Assembly (NCBI GenBank): GCA_025362355.1
Contig: JANYGT010000058.1
Coordinates: 1-34,090, forward strand
Direction: 5' to 3'
Origin: Lacisediminihabitans sp.
GTDB lineage: Bacteria > Actinomycetota > Actinomycetes > Actinomycetales > Microbacteriaceae
Length of the DNA: 34,090 bases
Position numbers and translations under genes: made by a program. Below the pieces are notes generated by a model. That model had not been told where the DNA came from. It worked only from the letters and a program-made list of their open reading frames with translations, and did no database searches. Positions 16,524 to 23,822 of this stretch are shown piece after piece (within the stretch, counting starts at the first letter, position 1; every line of letters begins with the position of its first letter).

Positions 16524-17089
16524 GCCGGCTCTCCCCTCTGCCGCCATCCTCGCTGACCCCCGAGCAGGCCGAGCTCTACACCGAGATCACCACCGGGCCA
16601 CGCGCGAGCGGCCCGCAGCACTTCGCTCTCACCGCAGACGACGGCTCGCTCAACGGCCCGTTCAATGCTTTTCTCCTCGCCCCCGGTCTCGGCAGAAGCC
16701 TGCAGAACCTCGGCGCGGCCGTGCGCTACGAAACATCCCTGAGCGGGCGAACACGGGAGATCGCGATCCTGCTCGTCGCCGCGAGATGGAACAGTGCCTT
16801 CGAGCGCGGCGCGCACGAGAGCGTCGGGCGGGCGGTTGGGCTCACCGACGACGAGCTCGACGCACTTCGGAGGGGTTCGATTCCGGCGCTCGTCGATGCG
16901 CACGAACTGGCGTGCGCGGAACTGGTGCACGGGATGCTCGGCGGTGACGTCGGCGACGATGACTGGCTGCGTCTCGTGACGCTCGTCGGGCATCCGACCG
17001 TCTTCGAACTGAGCACGCTGGTCGGCTACTACGCGACTCTCGCGCTTCAGCTGCGCATCTTCCGCGTCGACGAGGTTCAGAGTACATAG
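16520..17089 (+). CDS. carboxymuconolactone-decarboxylase/AhpD-fold protein
   Basis: This 189-residue protein is mainly helical. The CMD-like core is TREIAILLVAARWNSAFERGAHESVGRAVGLTDDELDAL, residues about 75-115. The CxxC of AhpD peroxidase partners is absent; the segment reads WNSAFERGAHE, closer to the PcaC-type decarboxylase subgroup. Since PcaC is already present in the pca operon, this copy may act on a different lactone or acid. Its GTG start overlaps the iclR stop, so both are translated together. Confidence 0.82.
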   Translation: MSRLSPLPPSSLTPEQAELYTEITTGPRASGPQHFALTADDGSLNGPFNAFLLAPGLGRSLQNLGAAVRYETSLSGRTREIAILLVAARWNSAFERGAHESVGRAVGLTDDELDALRRGSIPALVDAHELACAELVHGMLGGDVGDDDWLRLVTLVGHPTVFELSTLVGYYATLALQLRIFRVDEVQST

Positions 17090-17095
17090 AGACGT

Positions 17096-17725
17096 ATGAA
17101 GATCACACATTACGGGCACGCCTGCGTGCTCATCGAGACGGCGGCGGCGCGCATCCTGATCGATCCTGGCACGTTGTCGAACGGATACGAGGGGCTGCTC
17201 GACCTCACCGCGCTGCTCATCACCCACAACCACGAAGACCATTTCGACCTCCCGAAGATCACGGCGCTGCTCGAGCAGAACCCGGCAGCGGTCGTGCTAG
17301 CGGATCGGGAGAGCGCCCCCTCGCTGGAAGGCTTCGGCGCCCGCACAGTCGACGGTGGAGACCACATCGACCTCGACGGCGTCTCGATCGACGTGCTCGG
17401 CGGAACGCACGCGGCCATCTTCGAGAACTTCCCCGGCAGCGCGAATGTCGGCTACCTGATCGACGGCGGTGCGTTCTTCCACCCCGGCGACGCACTCGAT
17501 ATCCCGGATGTGCCGATCGACGTGCTCGGCCTGCCGATCAGCGGCCCGTGGATCAAGCTCGGCGATGCGATCGGCTATCTGCGGCAGATCTCGCCGCGGG
17601 TCGCCATCCCGATCCATGAGGCCGCCTGGGCCGACCTCGGGATGCCTCACTTCATGGTGGGCAACTTCACCCCGGAGGGTACGGCGTTCACCCCGCTGCC
17701 GGCCGGCGTCGCGACCGAGGTGTAA
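17096..17725 (+). CDS. metallo-beta-lactamase-fold hydrolase (UlaG-like)
   Basis: This 209-residue protein starts with MKITHYGHACVLIE and carries the HxHxDH-like motif as ITHNHEDHFD (about residues 41-50). Further metal ligands probably come from FHPGDAL and PIHEAAW. The family includes UlaG lactonase and RNase Z relatives, so lactone or ester hydrolysis is likely, but the substrate is unknown. It lies seven bases after the CMD-like gene and ends the plus-strand operon before a large hairpin. Confidence 0.85.
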   Translation: MKITHYGHACVLIETAAARILIDPGTLSNGYEGLLDLTALLITHNHEDHFDLPKITALLEQNPAAVVLADRESAPSLEGFGARTVDGGDHIDLDGVSIDVLGGTHAAIFENFPGSANVGYLIDGGAFFHPGDALDIPDVPIDVLGLPISGPWIKLGDAIGYLRQISPRVAIPIHEAAWADLGMPHFMVGNFTPEGTAFTPLPAGVATEV

Positions 17726-17750
17726 GCCGCCGCCTCGCCCGCCGTAATTT

Positions 17751-17811
17751 CGTGAGTACGCCGAAAATGCACCAAATCGGCCCGAATTGGTGCACTTTCG
17801 GTGTACTCACG
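17751..17811. terminator. 25-bp-arm hairpin between convergent operons
   Basis: Arms 17751-17775 and 17787-17811 are reverse complements with two differences (one of them a G-U wobble) around an 11-base loop that itself holds TCGG-c-CCGA. It stands between the stops of the MBL gene (plus) and the SnoaL gene (minus), where it could end both transcripts. There is no T tract, and its regularity also suggests a REP-type repeat. Confidence 0.6.
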
Positions 17812-17820
17812 GCTCCCGGC

Positions 17821-17846
17821 GGGTGGCGGGTGGGGTGGGGCGGGGG
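17821..17846 (+). other. G-quadruplex-forming run
   Basis: Five tracts of three or more G with loops of one to four bases follow the convergent hairpin. This meets the usual G3+N1-7 rule for G-quadruplex DNA, and the tract ends four bases before the SnoaL stop. In a plus-strand read-through RNA it would be G-rich; in the SnoaL mRNA it is C-rich. Confidence 0.5.
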
Positions 17847-17849
17847 AGG

Positions 17850-18329
17850 TCAGAACATGTGGCTGGCGGTCGAGGGTGGCACCGGCTGCAGAACATCCCA
17901 GTGCTCGACGATCAGCCCGCCGGCGAGGCGGTAGAAGTCGGCGACGGCCAGCATCCGGCCAGGGGGCTGCGCACGCACGTGGATGGCGGCGAGGTCGCCG
18001 TCGACCACGATCCGCTGAATCTCGAAGCGGGCACCCTCGGCAGAGAACATCGGAGCGAGGAACGCAATCGCCGCGTCTCGGCCGTTCCCAGCGCTCGGAT
18101 TGTGCTGGATGTAGTCGACCGCGACGTAGCGGCCGAACGCGGAGGGCACATTCCGCTCCGTGTAGAAGAGCCGGGCGAAATCCTCGACGATGGCGCGATT
18201 CGCCGCAGTGAGTTGAGCGGCAGCGCCAGCGGCAGCCCCAGCGCCAGCGCCAGCGGCACGGTCAGCGCCGGCAGCACGGCCAGCGGCAGCGGCAGCGGCA
18301 GCGGCAGCGCCAGCGGCACGGTCAGTCAT
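17850..18329 (-). CDS. SnoaL-like (NTF2-fold) protein with an Ala/Gly-rich N-terminal extension
   Basis: Of 159 residues, about 40 to 159 form an NTF2-type domain (NRAIVEDFARLFYTERNVPSAFGRYVAVDYIQHNPSAGNGRDAAIAFLAPMF, then VVDGDLAAIHVRA and GLIVEHWDVLQPVP). This is typical of SnoaL-like polyketide-cyclase-family proteins often found in catabolic operons. Residues 5-38 are almost only Ala and Gly with a few Arg and Asp. ATG 18329 overlaps the panE-like stop by eight bases. The reaction is unknown; the family includes isomerases, hydratases and proteins with no known activity. Confidence 0.82.
   Translation of the reverse strand: MTDRAAGAAAAAAAAAGRAAGADRAAGAGAGAAAGAAAQLTAANRAIVEDFARLFYTERNVPSAFGRYVAVDYIQHNPSAGNGRDAAIAFLAPMFSAEGARFEIQRIVVDGDLAAIHVRAQPPGRMLAVADFYRLAGGLIVEHWDVLQPVPPSTASHMF
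18216..18320. repeat. GC-rich low-complexity tract
   Basis: Repeated GCAGCG/GCCAGC hexamers, with GGCACGGTCAGC occurring twice (near 18255 and 18314), encode the Ala/Gly N terminus of the SnoaL-like protein. The pattern looks like slippage or local duplication, and its length may vary between strains. Confidence 0.65.
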
Positions 18330-19257
18330 GATTGCCCTCCGAGCCCCAGGATTTCTCGACACCCTTGACCATCGCAACCATCGTCTCGTGCAGCGGGGTC
18401 GGGATGCCGAGCGAGCGGCCGGCGGCGACGATGCCACCGTTGAGCACGTCGATCTCGGTGTGGCGATGGGCCGCGACATCCTGCAGCATGCTCGCCCGGT
18501 GCCAGTAGGCGTTCTCGACGGCGTCGTCGATCATCGCCCGCGGATCGGTGTCGAGTGTGATGCCGAGCGCACCGGCGACAGCCTCGCCCTCGGCGATCAG
18601 GCCGTCCACGAGCGGACGGAGGTATCGGTCATCACCGAGCTGCCCCACGCTGAGGCCGGTCACCGCGCCGAGGGCGTTGCCGGCCGCAGTGAAGACGAGC
18701 TTCGTCCACTGGGCGCCGCGGGCATCCGCCATGGCATGGGTCGGCATCCCGCTCCGGTCGATGAGGCGGGCGAGCAGTTCGATCTCCTCGGTGGTCGCCG
18801 GCTTCGGCTCGAACGGTCCGAGCCAGGTATCGCCGGTCGCGTCGAAACGCACGGTGCCCGGGGCGGTCATCGCCCCGGCCGCGAGCGTCGTTCCGCGGAT
18901 GACCCGCGGCACGAACTCGGCGATGATCTCCTCGTTGCCGACGCCGTTCTGCACGCTGGCGACCGCCGCATCCGCGAAGATGGCCGCCGCTGCTTCCATC
19001 GCTGCCCTGGTGTATTCGGATTTCACCGCGACGATACCGAAATCGCACGGTGGGATCTCGGATGCCTCGGTGCGCGCGTTCACCGCCGCGTGCACGTTCG
19101 CCTTGCCGGTGATGGTCAGCCCGTCGCGGGTGATCGCGTCGACGTGCGGCGCCGACACGTCGAAGGCCCAGACCGTCACGTCGTCGAGGGTGGCGAGGTG
19201 GGCGGCGAACAGGCTGCCGATCGCCCCGGCGCCGACGACGCAGATCGAGGTACTCAC
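18322..19257 (-). CDS. PanE/ApbA-family 2-ketoacid reductase
   Basis: This 311-residue protein has a Rossmann start (ICVVGAGAIGSLFAAHLA), the active-site regions VAVKSEYTRA and SVQNGVGNEE, and WTKLVFTAAGNALGAVTGL, which holds the lysine and asparagines of ketopantoate reductase. In a catabolic operon it more likely acts on another keto or hydroxy acid than in pantothenate synthesis. GTG 19257 is preferred: it overlaps the stop of the repeat micro-ORF (GTGA), and the open frame before it is only translated repeat. It precedes the SnoaL-like gene, overlapping it by eight bases. Confidence 0.85.
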   Translation of the reverse strand: MSTSICVVGAGAIGSLFAAHLATLDDVTVWAFDVSAPHVDAITRDGLTITGKANVHAAVNARTEASEIPPCDFGIVAVKSEYTRAAMEAAAAIFADAAVASVQNGVGNEEIIAEFVPRVIRGTTLAAGAMTAPGTVRFDATGDTWLGPFEPKPATTEEIELLARLIDRSGMPTHAMADARGAQWTKLVFTAAGNALGAVTGLSVGQLGDDRYLRPLVDGLIAEGEAVAGALGITLDTDPRAMIDDAVENAYWHRASMLQDVAAHRHTEIDVLNGGIVAAGRSLGIPTPLHETMVAMVKGVEKSWGSEGNHD

Positions 19258-19334
19258 GCTGCGGCGCTCACGCGAAGGCCTGCGGCGCTCACGCGAAAGC
19301 CTGCGGCACTCATTCGAAACTCCGCGGCGCTCAC
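19254..19334 (-). CDS. 26-residue heptad-repeat micro-ORF linking two genes
   Basis: Starting at GTG 19334, four 21-bp repeats encode VSAAEFR, MSAAGFR, VSAAGLR and VSAAA, then TGA at 19254. The start overlaps the stop of the HbpS/GlcG gene (GTGA), and the stop overlaps the PanE-like start (GTGA), so a ribosome could pass through without a gap. It probably arose by tandem duplication of the original stop/start junction. Whether a peptide accumulates is unknown; it may serve only for coupling. Confidence 0.45.
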   Translation of the reverse strand: MSAAEFRMSAAGFRVSAAGLRVSAAA

Positions 19335-19342
19335 GCAAACCA
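19259..19342. repeat. four tandem 21-bp repeats
   Basis: Units begin at 19259, 19280, 19301 and 19322. The first two differ at one base, while the third and fourth have several changes. Each unit carries GTGAGC or ATGAGT on the minus strand, so each contains a potential start codon and a GTGA-type junction. Confidence 0.85.
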
Positions 19343-20356
19343 CGCCAACACCGCGCGCGCGAGTTCTTCGCTAACCTCCGGCGACGGGCCGGCGATGCCG
19401 AGGCCGCCGACGACGCGTCCTCCGACCTCGATCGGGATGCCGCCGCGAGCCGCGAGGATCGCATACGGAAGCGACCGCGCCAGGTGGTCGAGCACGACCC
19501 CGTCCCCGTAGAGCTGCGCGAGCTCGTGGCTCGGCGCCTGGAATGTGGCCGCCGTCGCGGCCGTCGCGAGCGACACGAACGCTGCCGAGGTGGGGGCGGC
19601 ATCCATCGCGTCCTGCTGGATCGGGTCGCCGCGGTGGTCGACGATCGCGAGGGTCACCCGGAGGCCACGCGCTGCCGCTTCGGCCATGACGGCATCCGAG
19701 AGCCGGATCGCCCAGTCGTGTTCCGGCTGAGCGGACGCGCGCGGCGCCGGCGCCATGCCGAGGCCGCCGCCGGCATCCGACGGGAACTCGCCGAACTGTG
19801 CGACCCACCGCGCGTGGTCGTCGCCGTGCTGCCCGACGTAGGGCAGGCCGAGCGCGTAGTGCACGAGCATGTCTTCTGGATTGGCCGCGACCCCGTCGGC
19901 GATCATCGTCTGCGGATCGACGCCTGGCGGGATGAACGGACTGACGGTGGCACCGGATGCCGCGATCCCCCCGATCACTTCGGAACGAGGGGAAGGACCG
20001 GAAGGACCGGAACCGGTAGAGCCGTCGTAGATCGGCATCCCCCCGGCACCGGGGAACAGCGCCTCCGGCGACGCCGCCTTGAACCCCTGTTCGACGGGCG
20101 GGCTGACGAAGTTCATGCGCTTGAGATGCTCGGCGCTCGGGATCTGCTGGGTCGCTGAGATCCAGGCCTTCGATCGGGCACGCGTCATGCCGCCGGCCCC
20201 TCCGCGATCCATGCGCGAGGTGGAGACGAGAGCACCACTCGCGCCGACGACGGCGATCCCGCCGCGGAGGTTCAGCTGCTCGGCCTTGTCGATCGCCCGC
20301 TGGATGAGGGCGCGCGCGACGGACAGCGAGACATCCCGAGTGTGTCCGTCAGCCAT
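19331..20356 (-). CDS. double-domain HbpS/GlcG (DUF336-type) protein
   Basis: This 341-residue protein has two related halves. Residues about 8-185 begin with LSVARALIQRAIDKAEQLNLRGGIAVVGASGALVS, and 205-341 include AIRLSDAVMAEAAARGLRVTLAIVDHRGDPIQQDAMDAAPTSA and end with GIPIEVGGRVVGGLGIAGPSPE. Each half looks like one HbpS/GlcG domain, which in Streptomyces binds heme and elsewhere accompanies catabolic enzymes. Single-domain proteins are usual, so this is a fusion. A GSTGSGPSGPSP stretch near 115 comes from a short GGACCGGAA repeat. The gene overlaps the permease end by eight bases. Confidence 0.8.
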   Translation of the reverse strand: MADGHTRDVSLSVARALIQRAIDKAEQLNLRGGIAVVGASGALVSTSRMDRGGAGGMTRARSKAWISATQQIPSAEHLKRMNFVSPPVEQGFKAASPEALFPGAGGMPIYDGSTGSGPSGPSPRSEVIGGIAASGATVSPFIPPGVDPQTMIADGVAANPEDMLVHYALGLPYVGQHGDDHARWVAQFGEFPSDAGGGLGMAPAPRASAQPEHDWAIRLSDAVMAEAAARGLRVTLAIVDHRGDPIQQDAMDAAPTSAAFVSLATAATAATFQAPSHELAQLYGDGVVLDHLARSLPYAILAARGGIPIEVGGRVVGGLGIAGPSPEVSEELARAVLAWFA

Positions 20357-22433
20357 GCGCGACCTCTTTCTCTTTGACCGGAGGCACGACGGCGGGCGTC
20401 ACCGGGTGTCGCGCCGCGGCCGCGAGGTTCACCGCGCGAAGGGTGCCCGCGACCGGCGGCTTCTGCGGGAAGATCCGGTCGCGAAGCCTGACGAACCGCA
20501 GCGCGAGCCCCTTCTCCCCGGCGAGTTCGCTTGCGACCCCGTTCGGATTGGCGATCGCGGTGATGGCGAGAGCGATGCCGGCGACGATCATCTGGTACTG
20601 CCCGACGTGCAGCACCTTGTCGAGGAAGGAGACGAAGAGGCCGTCGGAGGCGAACATGAGCCCGGCGATCACCGCGCCGGCGATTCGGCCGATGCCGGCC
20701 ACATAGGTGATCGCGAGCACCGTCAACGAGGAGAAGACTGCGAACGATGACGACGACACCGTTCCCTGCTGGTAGGCGAGGAGGCCGCCGCCAATCCCGG
20801 CGATGAAGGCGGACAGCGCGAAGGCGAAGAGCTTGAGCGGTGCGACGCGGATGCCGACGTAGGCCGCCGCCCGTTCGTTCGAGCGAACGGCGATCATCAT
20901 GCGGCCGGTGGCCGAGGTGCGCAGCCGGGCGACGCAGTAGCCGATGAAGACGACGATCACGAGCAGCATCACACCGAAGGTGATGGTCGGGTAGACCTTG
21001 CCGTCGGAGATGCCGAGGTTGATTCCGAAGATCGACGGTGGCGGCACCGAACGGCCGCCGAGACCGCCGGAGAATCCGACGTTGCTGAAGACCAGCGCAT
21101 CCATCGCCGCCGCGGCAGCGAGCGTGACGACGGCGAGGCTGACGCCGCGCACCCGTAACGCCGGGAGCCCGATGAGGATGCCGAGCGGCACGACGAGCAG
21201 CGCCCCGAGGATGAGCGAGAACGGGAACGGGATGCCGAGGTCGCCGCTGAGGTGGCTGAGGATGAACGCCCCGACCCCCACGAACGACATCTGGGCGAGC
21301 GAGACCTGGCCGACGAATCCGCTGAGCAGAACGAGCGACAGGCAGATGCACATCGTGATGATCGACGACATGAACGCCGCCCTCAGCGAGCCCTGGAGGG
21401 CGACCAGGATGACCACCCCGACCGCGAAGGTGATGATCGACGTGAGAAGGGGGCGGGAGGGCCGCCCGAGCTTCGGGTTCTTCCAGGTGCCAGAGTCTCC
21501 GCGCGCTCCGAGCCGCCTGGCGCTCAGCGTCATGGTGATCAGGATGATCACGAACGGCGCACCGTCGGAGAGACCCTGCTGCGGAAGCCAGGTGAAGACG
21601 GTCTGCAGTTTGATCAGCTCGGACTGCACGATCCCGAGCGCGAGGCCGGCGCCGGCGGTCCAGCCGAACGACTGAAAACGACCGATGAGCGCCGCGCCGA
21701 GCGCCGGGACGACGAACAGCGTGTACGACGTCGGGTCGAGGGACGAGATGGGAGTGATGAGGATGCCGGACCCCGCGGCGAGCAGGCTCGCGATGACCCA
21801 GTTGCGGCCGGCGATGGCCGTCGGCGAGATGCCGATCAGCGCCGCACCCGTCTCGTTCTCGGCGCTCGCCCGGGTGGCGAGTCCGAATTTAGTGAAGCGG
21901 TAGACGACGAGCAGCACGACGGCGACGACGATCACGATGCCGGCGAGGTAGACCCGGTCGGACGGGAAGGCGATACCGGCGAGCCGGATCGGATCGCTCG
22001 GCAGGATCGGGGAGGTCGCGAGAGACGTCGTGCCGAAGTTCAGCACCGCCGTCGCCTCGAGGTAGAGCATGACGCCGACGGATGCGCAGACCTTCGTCAG
22101 CGGCGCGGCCCGCAGAAGCGGCCGGTAGACACCGAGGAAGAGGAGAAGGCCGAGCACCGTTCCGTAGACGAGGGTGATGATCAGTGCCGGGGCGAGATCC
22201 ATCGGCTGGCCGCCCGTCAGCGGAATCGCGTGGGGGAGCACGATCCACGGGAGTTCGAGAACTCCCGTGGATCGCAGGTTGACGAACACGTACGCGCTGT
22301 ACATCGCGATGGCGCCGTGAGCGAAGTCGATCACGCCGGTGCTGCGGTACTTCAGCACGAGTCCGAGGCCGAGCAGCGCGTACACGCTGCCGGCGCCGAG
22401 CCCGAGGAGCACGAAGAGCAGGAAAGCACTCAT
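20349..22433 (-). CDS. ABC importer permease, fused LivH-LivM type
   Basis: This 694-residue membrane protein joins both permeases of a branched-chain-amino-acid-type importer. The LivH-like half, about 1-300, begins LGLGAGSVYALLGLGLVLKYRSTGVIDFAHGAIAM. The LivM-like half, about 320-645, includes SLVLLSGFVGQVSLAQMSFVGVGAF and the EAA-type loop AVRSNERAAAYVGIRVAPLKLFAFALSAFIAGIGGGL. A cytoplasmic tail of about 50 residues follows. The transporter class takes up amino acids, amides and many aromatic acids. It lies 40 bp after the binding-protein gene. Confidence 0.92.
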   Translation of the reverse strand: MSAFLLFVLLGLGAGSVYALLGLGLVLKYRSTGVIDFAHGAIAMYSAYVFVNLRSTGVLELPWIVLPHAIPLTGGQPMDLAPALIITLVYGTVLGLLLFLGVYRPLLRAAPLTKVCASVGVMLYLEATAVLNFGTTSLATSPILPSDPIRLAGIAFPSDRVYLAGIVIVVAVVLLVVYRFTKFGLATRASAENETGAALIGISPTAIAGRNWVIASLLAAGSGILITPISSLDPTSYTLFVVPALGAALIGRFQSFGWTAGAGLALGIVQSELIKLQTVFTWLPQQGLSDGAPFVIILITMTLSARRLGARGDSGTWKNPKLGRPSRPLLTSIITFAVGVVILVALQGSLRAAFMSSIITMCICLSLVLLSGFVGQVSLAQMSFVGVGAFILSHLSGDLGIPFPFSLILGALLVVPLGILIGLPALRVRGVSLAVVTLAAAAAMDALVFSNVGFSGGLGGRSVPPPSIFGINLGISDGKVYPTITFGVMLLVIVVFIGYCVARLRTSATGRMMIAVRSNERAAAYVGIRVAPLKLFAFALSAFIAGIGGGLLAYQQGTVSSSSFAVFSSLTVLAITYVAGIGRIAGAVIAGLMFASDGLFVSFLDKVLHVGQYQMIVAGIALAITAIANPNGVASELAGEKGLALRFVRLRDRIFPQKPPVAGTLRAVNLAAAARHPVTPAVVPPVKEKEVAHG

Positions 22434-22473
22434 CAGCGTTCGTCACATCCCTTTGTTCGGTGAATCGATGGAG

Positions 22474-23736
22474 CTAGCGTTTCGGCGTGTAGTACTTGTC
22501 AGGGGTGACGAAGTCCTTAGCGGCGACCACCTGCACTCCACCCTTGATCTGGCGGATCTGCTGGTACGCGTTGCAGACCGCTGTCGCCCCGGCGAGCTGC
22601 GTGCCATCGCAGGTGTAGGGGTGCCCCATGAAGTTGGCGTGGTCGGATCCCGTCGTGAACGCCGCGAGGATCTTGTCCTTCGTGAGGTCTGCGGTGGTGA
22701 ACTTCGCAAGAGCGGCCTGCACGTTGATCACGGTCTGAAAACCGAGGGTCGCGAGCGAGTCGAGGGCGATGTCGGCAGGGGCGTACTTCTGCAGCGCGGC
22801 GAGGTAGAGCTTCGACTCCGCAGTGCCGGCCTGCGGGCTGAGCACGGGAGCTGCGAAGTACATTCCCTCCGCACCTCCGTTCGCACCCTTGATGGCGGCC
22901 GGCGACGTGCACGGATCGATGCCGATGATCTTCGCCGTGTTGCCGAGCTGCTTCAGAGAGTTGAGGATGTTCGGGCACGCTCCAGGGGCATCGACGTAGA
23001 TCACGTCCGGGTTGGCTCCGACTGCAGTCGCGACGGCGGCCGACACGTCAGAGGCCGTCGGCGCGATGGCGATCGGCGTGACCTTCGAGATGCCGGCGTT
23101 CTTCATCGTCGGGATGATCGCGCCCTCCGCGGATGCGGTGCCCTGGGTATCAGAGGTGTAGATGACGGCGGCCGATTTGGCGCCGAGCGTCTTCGCCGCG
23201 TACACGGATGCCGCAGCGTTGTCGGCGGTCGAGACGCTCGAGAAGATGACGGCGTTCTTGCTGTTCTGCTCGACCGGGGTGAAGGGGACCCCACCGAGGT
23301 AGGCGAGCCCTGCACGCTCCCAGACGGGGATCGCTCCGGGCGCCCCGGTGTCTGCTCCGCCGAAGATCGCGACGGGCTTCTGGTCGAGGATCTGGTTGGC
23401 ACACCGCGCCGAGGTGGCCGGTGAACCGTCGGTCGCACAGGAGACGATCTTGATCGGATGTCCGCCGATGCCGCCCTTGTACTCGTTCACGTAGTCCGCT
23501 GCGGCCTTCTCGGCCAGCACGACCTCCGGGAAGGTCACCGGGCCGGATTCGAGATTCAGAACCCCGAACACGAGCGGGGTACCGGTCGCCTTGTTCGCGG
23601 CGCCGAGCACCGACGAACCGGAGCCGGTCGTTGCTGCAGGGGTCGCTCCACCCGACGAACAGGCCGCGAGTGCGAGGGTTGCGCCGAGCGCGAGAACGAC
23701 GACGCTCGCTCCCCGGGTCTTCATGTTGATAGCCAT
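22474..23736 (-). CDS. ABC importer substrate-binding lipoprotein (LivK/Peripla_BP_6 type)
   Basis: This 420-residue protein has a lipoprotein signal, with a hydrophobic stretch followed by LALAAC, so C26 becomes lipidated on the outer face of the membrane. The mature part has the two-lobe type I binding-protein fold (GTPLVFGVLNLESGPVTFPEVVLAEKAAADYVNEYKGGIGGHPIKIVSCATDGSP). GGAG four bases before ATG 23736 supports this start over the in-frame ATG at codon 5. The ligand is not clear, but beside catabolic genes an aromatic or carboxylic acid is plausible. Confidence 0.92.
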   Translation of the reverse strand: MAINMKTRGASVVVLALGATLALAACSSGGATPAATTGSGSSVLGAANKATGTPLVFGVLNLESGPVTFPEVVLAEKAAADYVNEYKGGIGGHPIKIVSCATDGSPATSARCANQILDQKPVAIFGGADTGAPGAIPVWERAGLAYLGGVPFTPVEQNSKNAVIFSSVSTADNAAASVYAAKTLGAKSAAVIYTSDTQGTASAEGAIIPTMKNAGISKVTPIAIAPTASDVSAAVATAVGANPDVIYVDAPGACPNILNSLKQLGNTAKIIGIDPCTSPAAIKGANGGAEGMYFAAPVLSPQAGTAESKLYLAALQKYAPADIALDSLATLGFQTVINVQAALAKFTTADLTKDKILAAFTTGSDHANFMGHPYTCDGTQLAGATAVCNAYQQIRQIKGGVQVVAAKDFVTPDKYYTPKR

Positions 23737-23768
23737 GTCACTCCTTCATTGCAGTACGTGTGGCGCAT

Positions 23769-23787
23769 CCTCACCCGGCGGGCGAGG
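23769..23787. promoter_or_regulatory. intra-operon hairpin before the binding-protein gene
   Basis: CCTCACCC-ggc-GGGCGAGG pairs with one mismatch in the 86-bp gap between the LivF and binding-protein genes. Such stems often raise binding-protein expression over the ATPases by protecting or terminating the message. Part of the gap is otherwise featureless. Confidence 0.4.
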
Positions 23788-23822
23788 CTGAAGCAGGCCC
23801 CTGATGCGAGGGACTGCCGGTC

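Noticed and set aside
19259-19342. CRISPR-like repeat array
   Set aside because: The 21-bp units are directly adjacent without spacers, so it is a simple tandem repeat.
18548-20158. 536-codon plus-strand open frame
   Set aside because: It runs antisense through the PanE-like and HbpS/GlcG genes, both with clear family motifs, and has no ribosome-binding site or domain.
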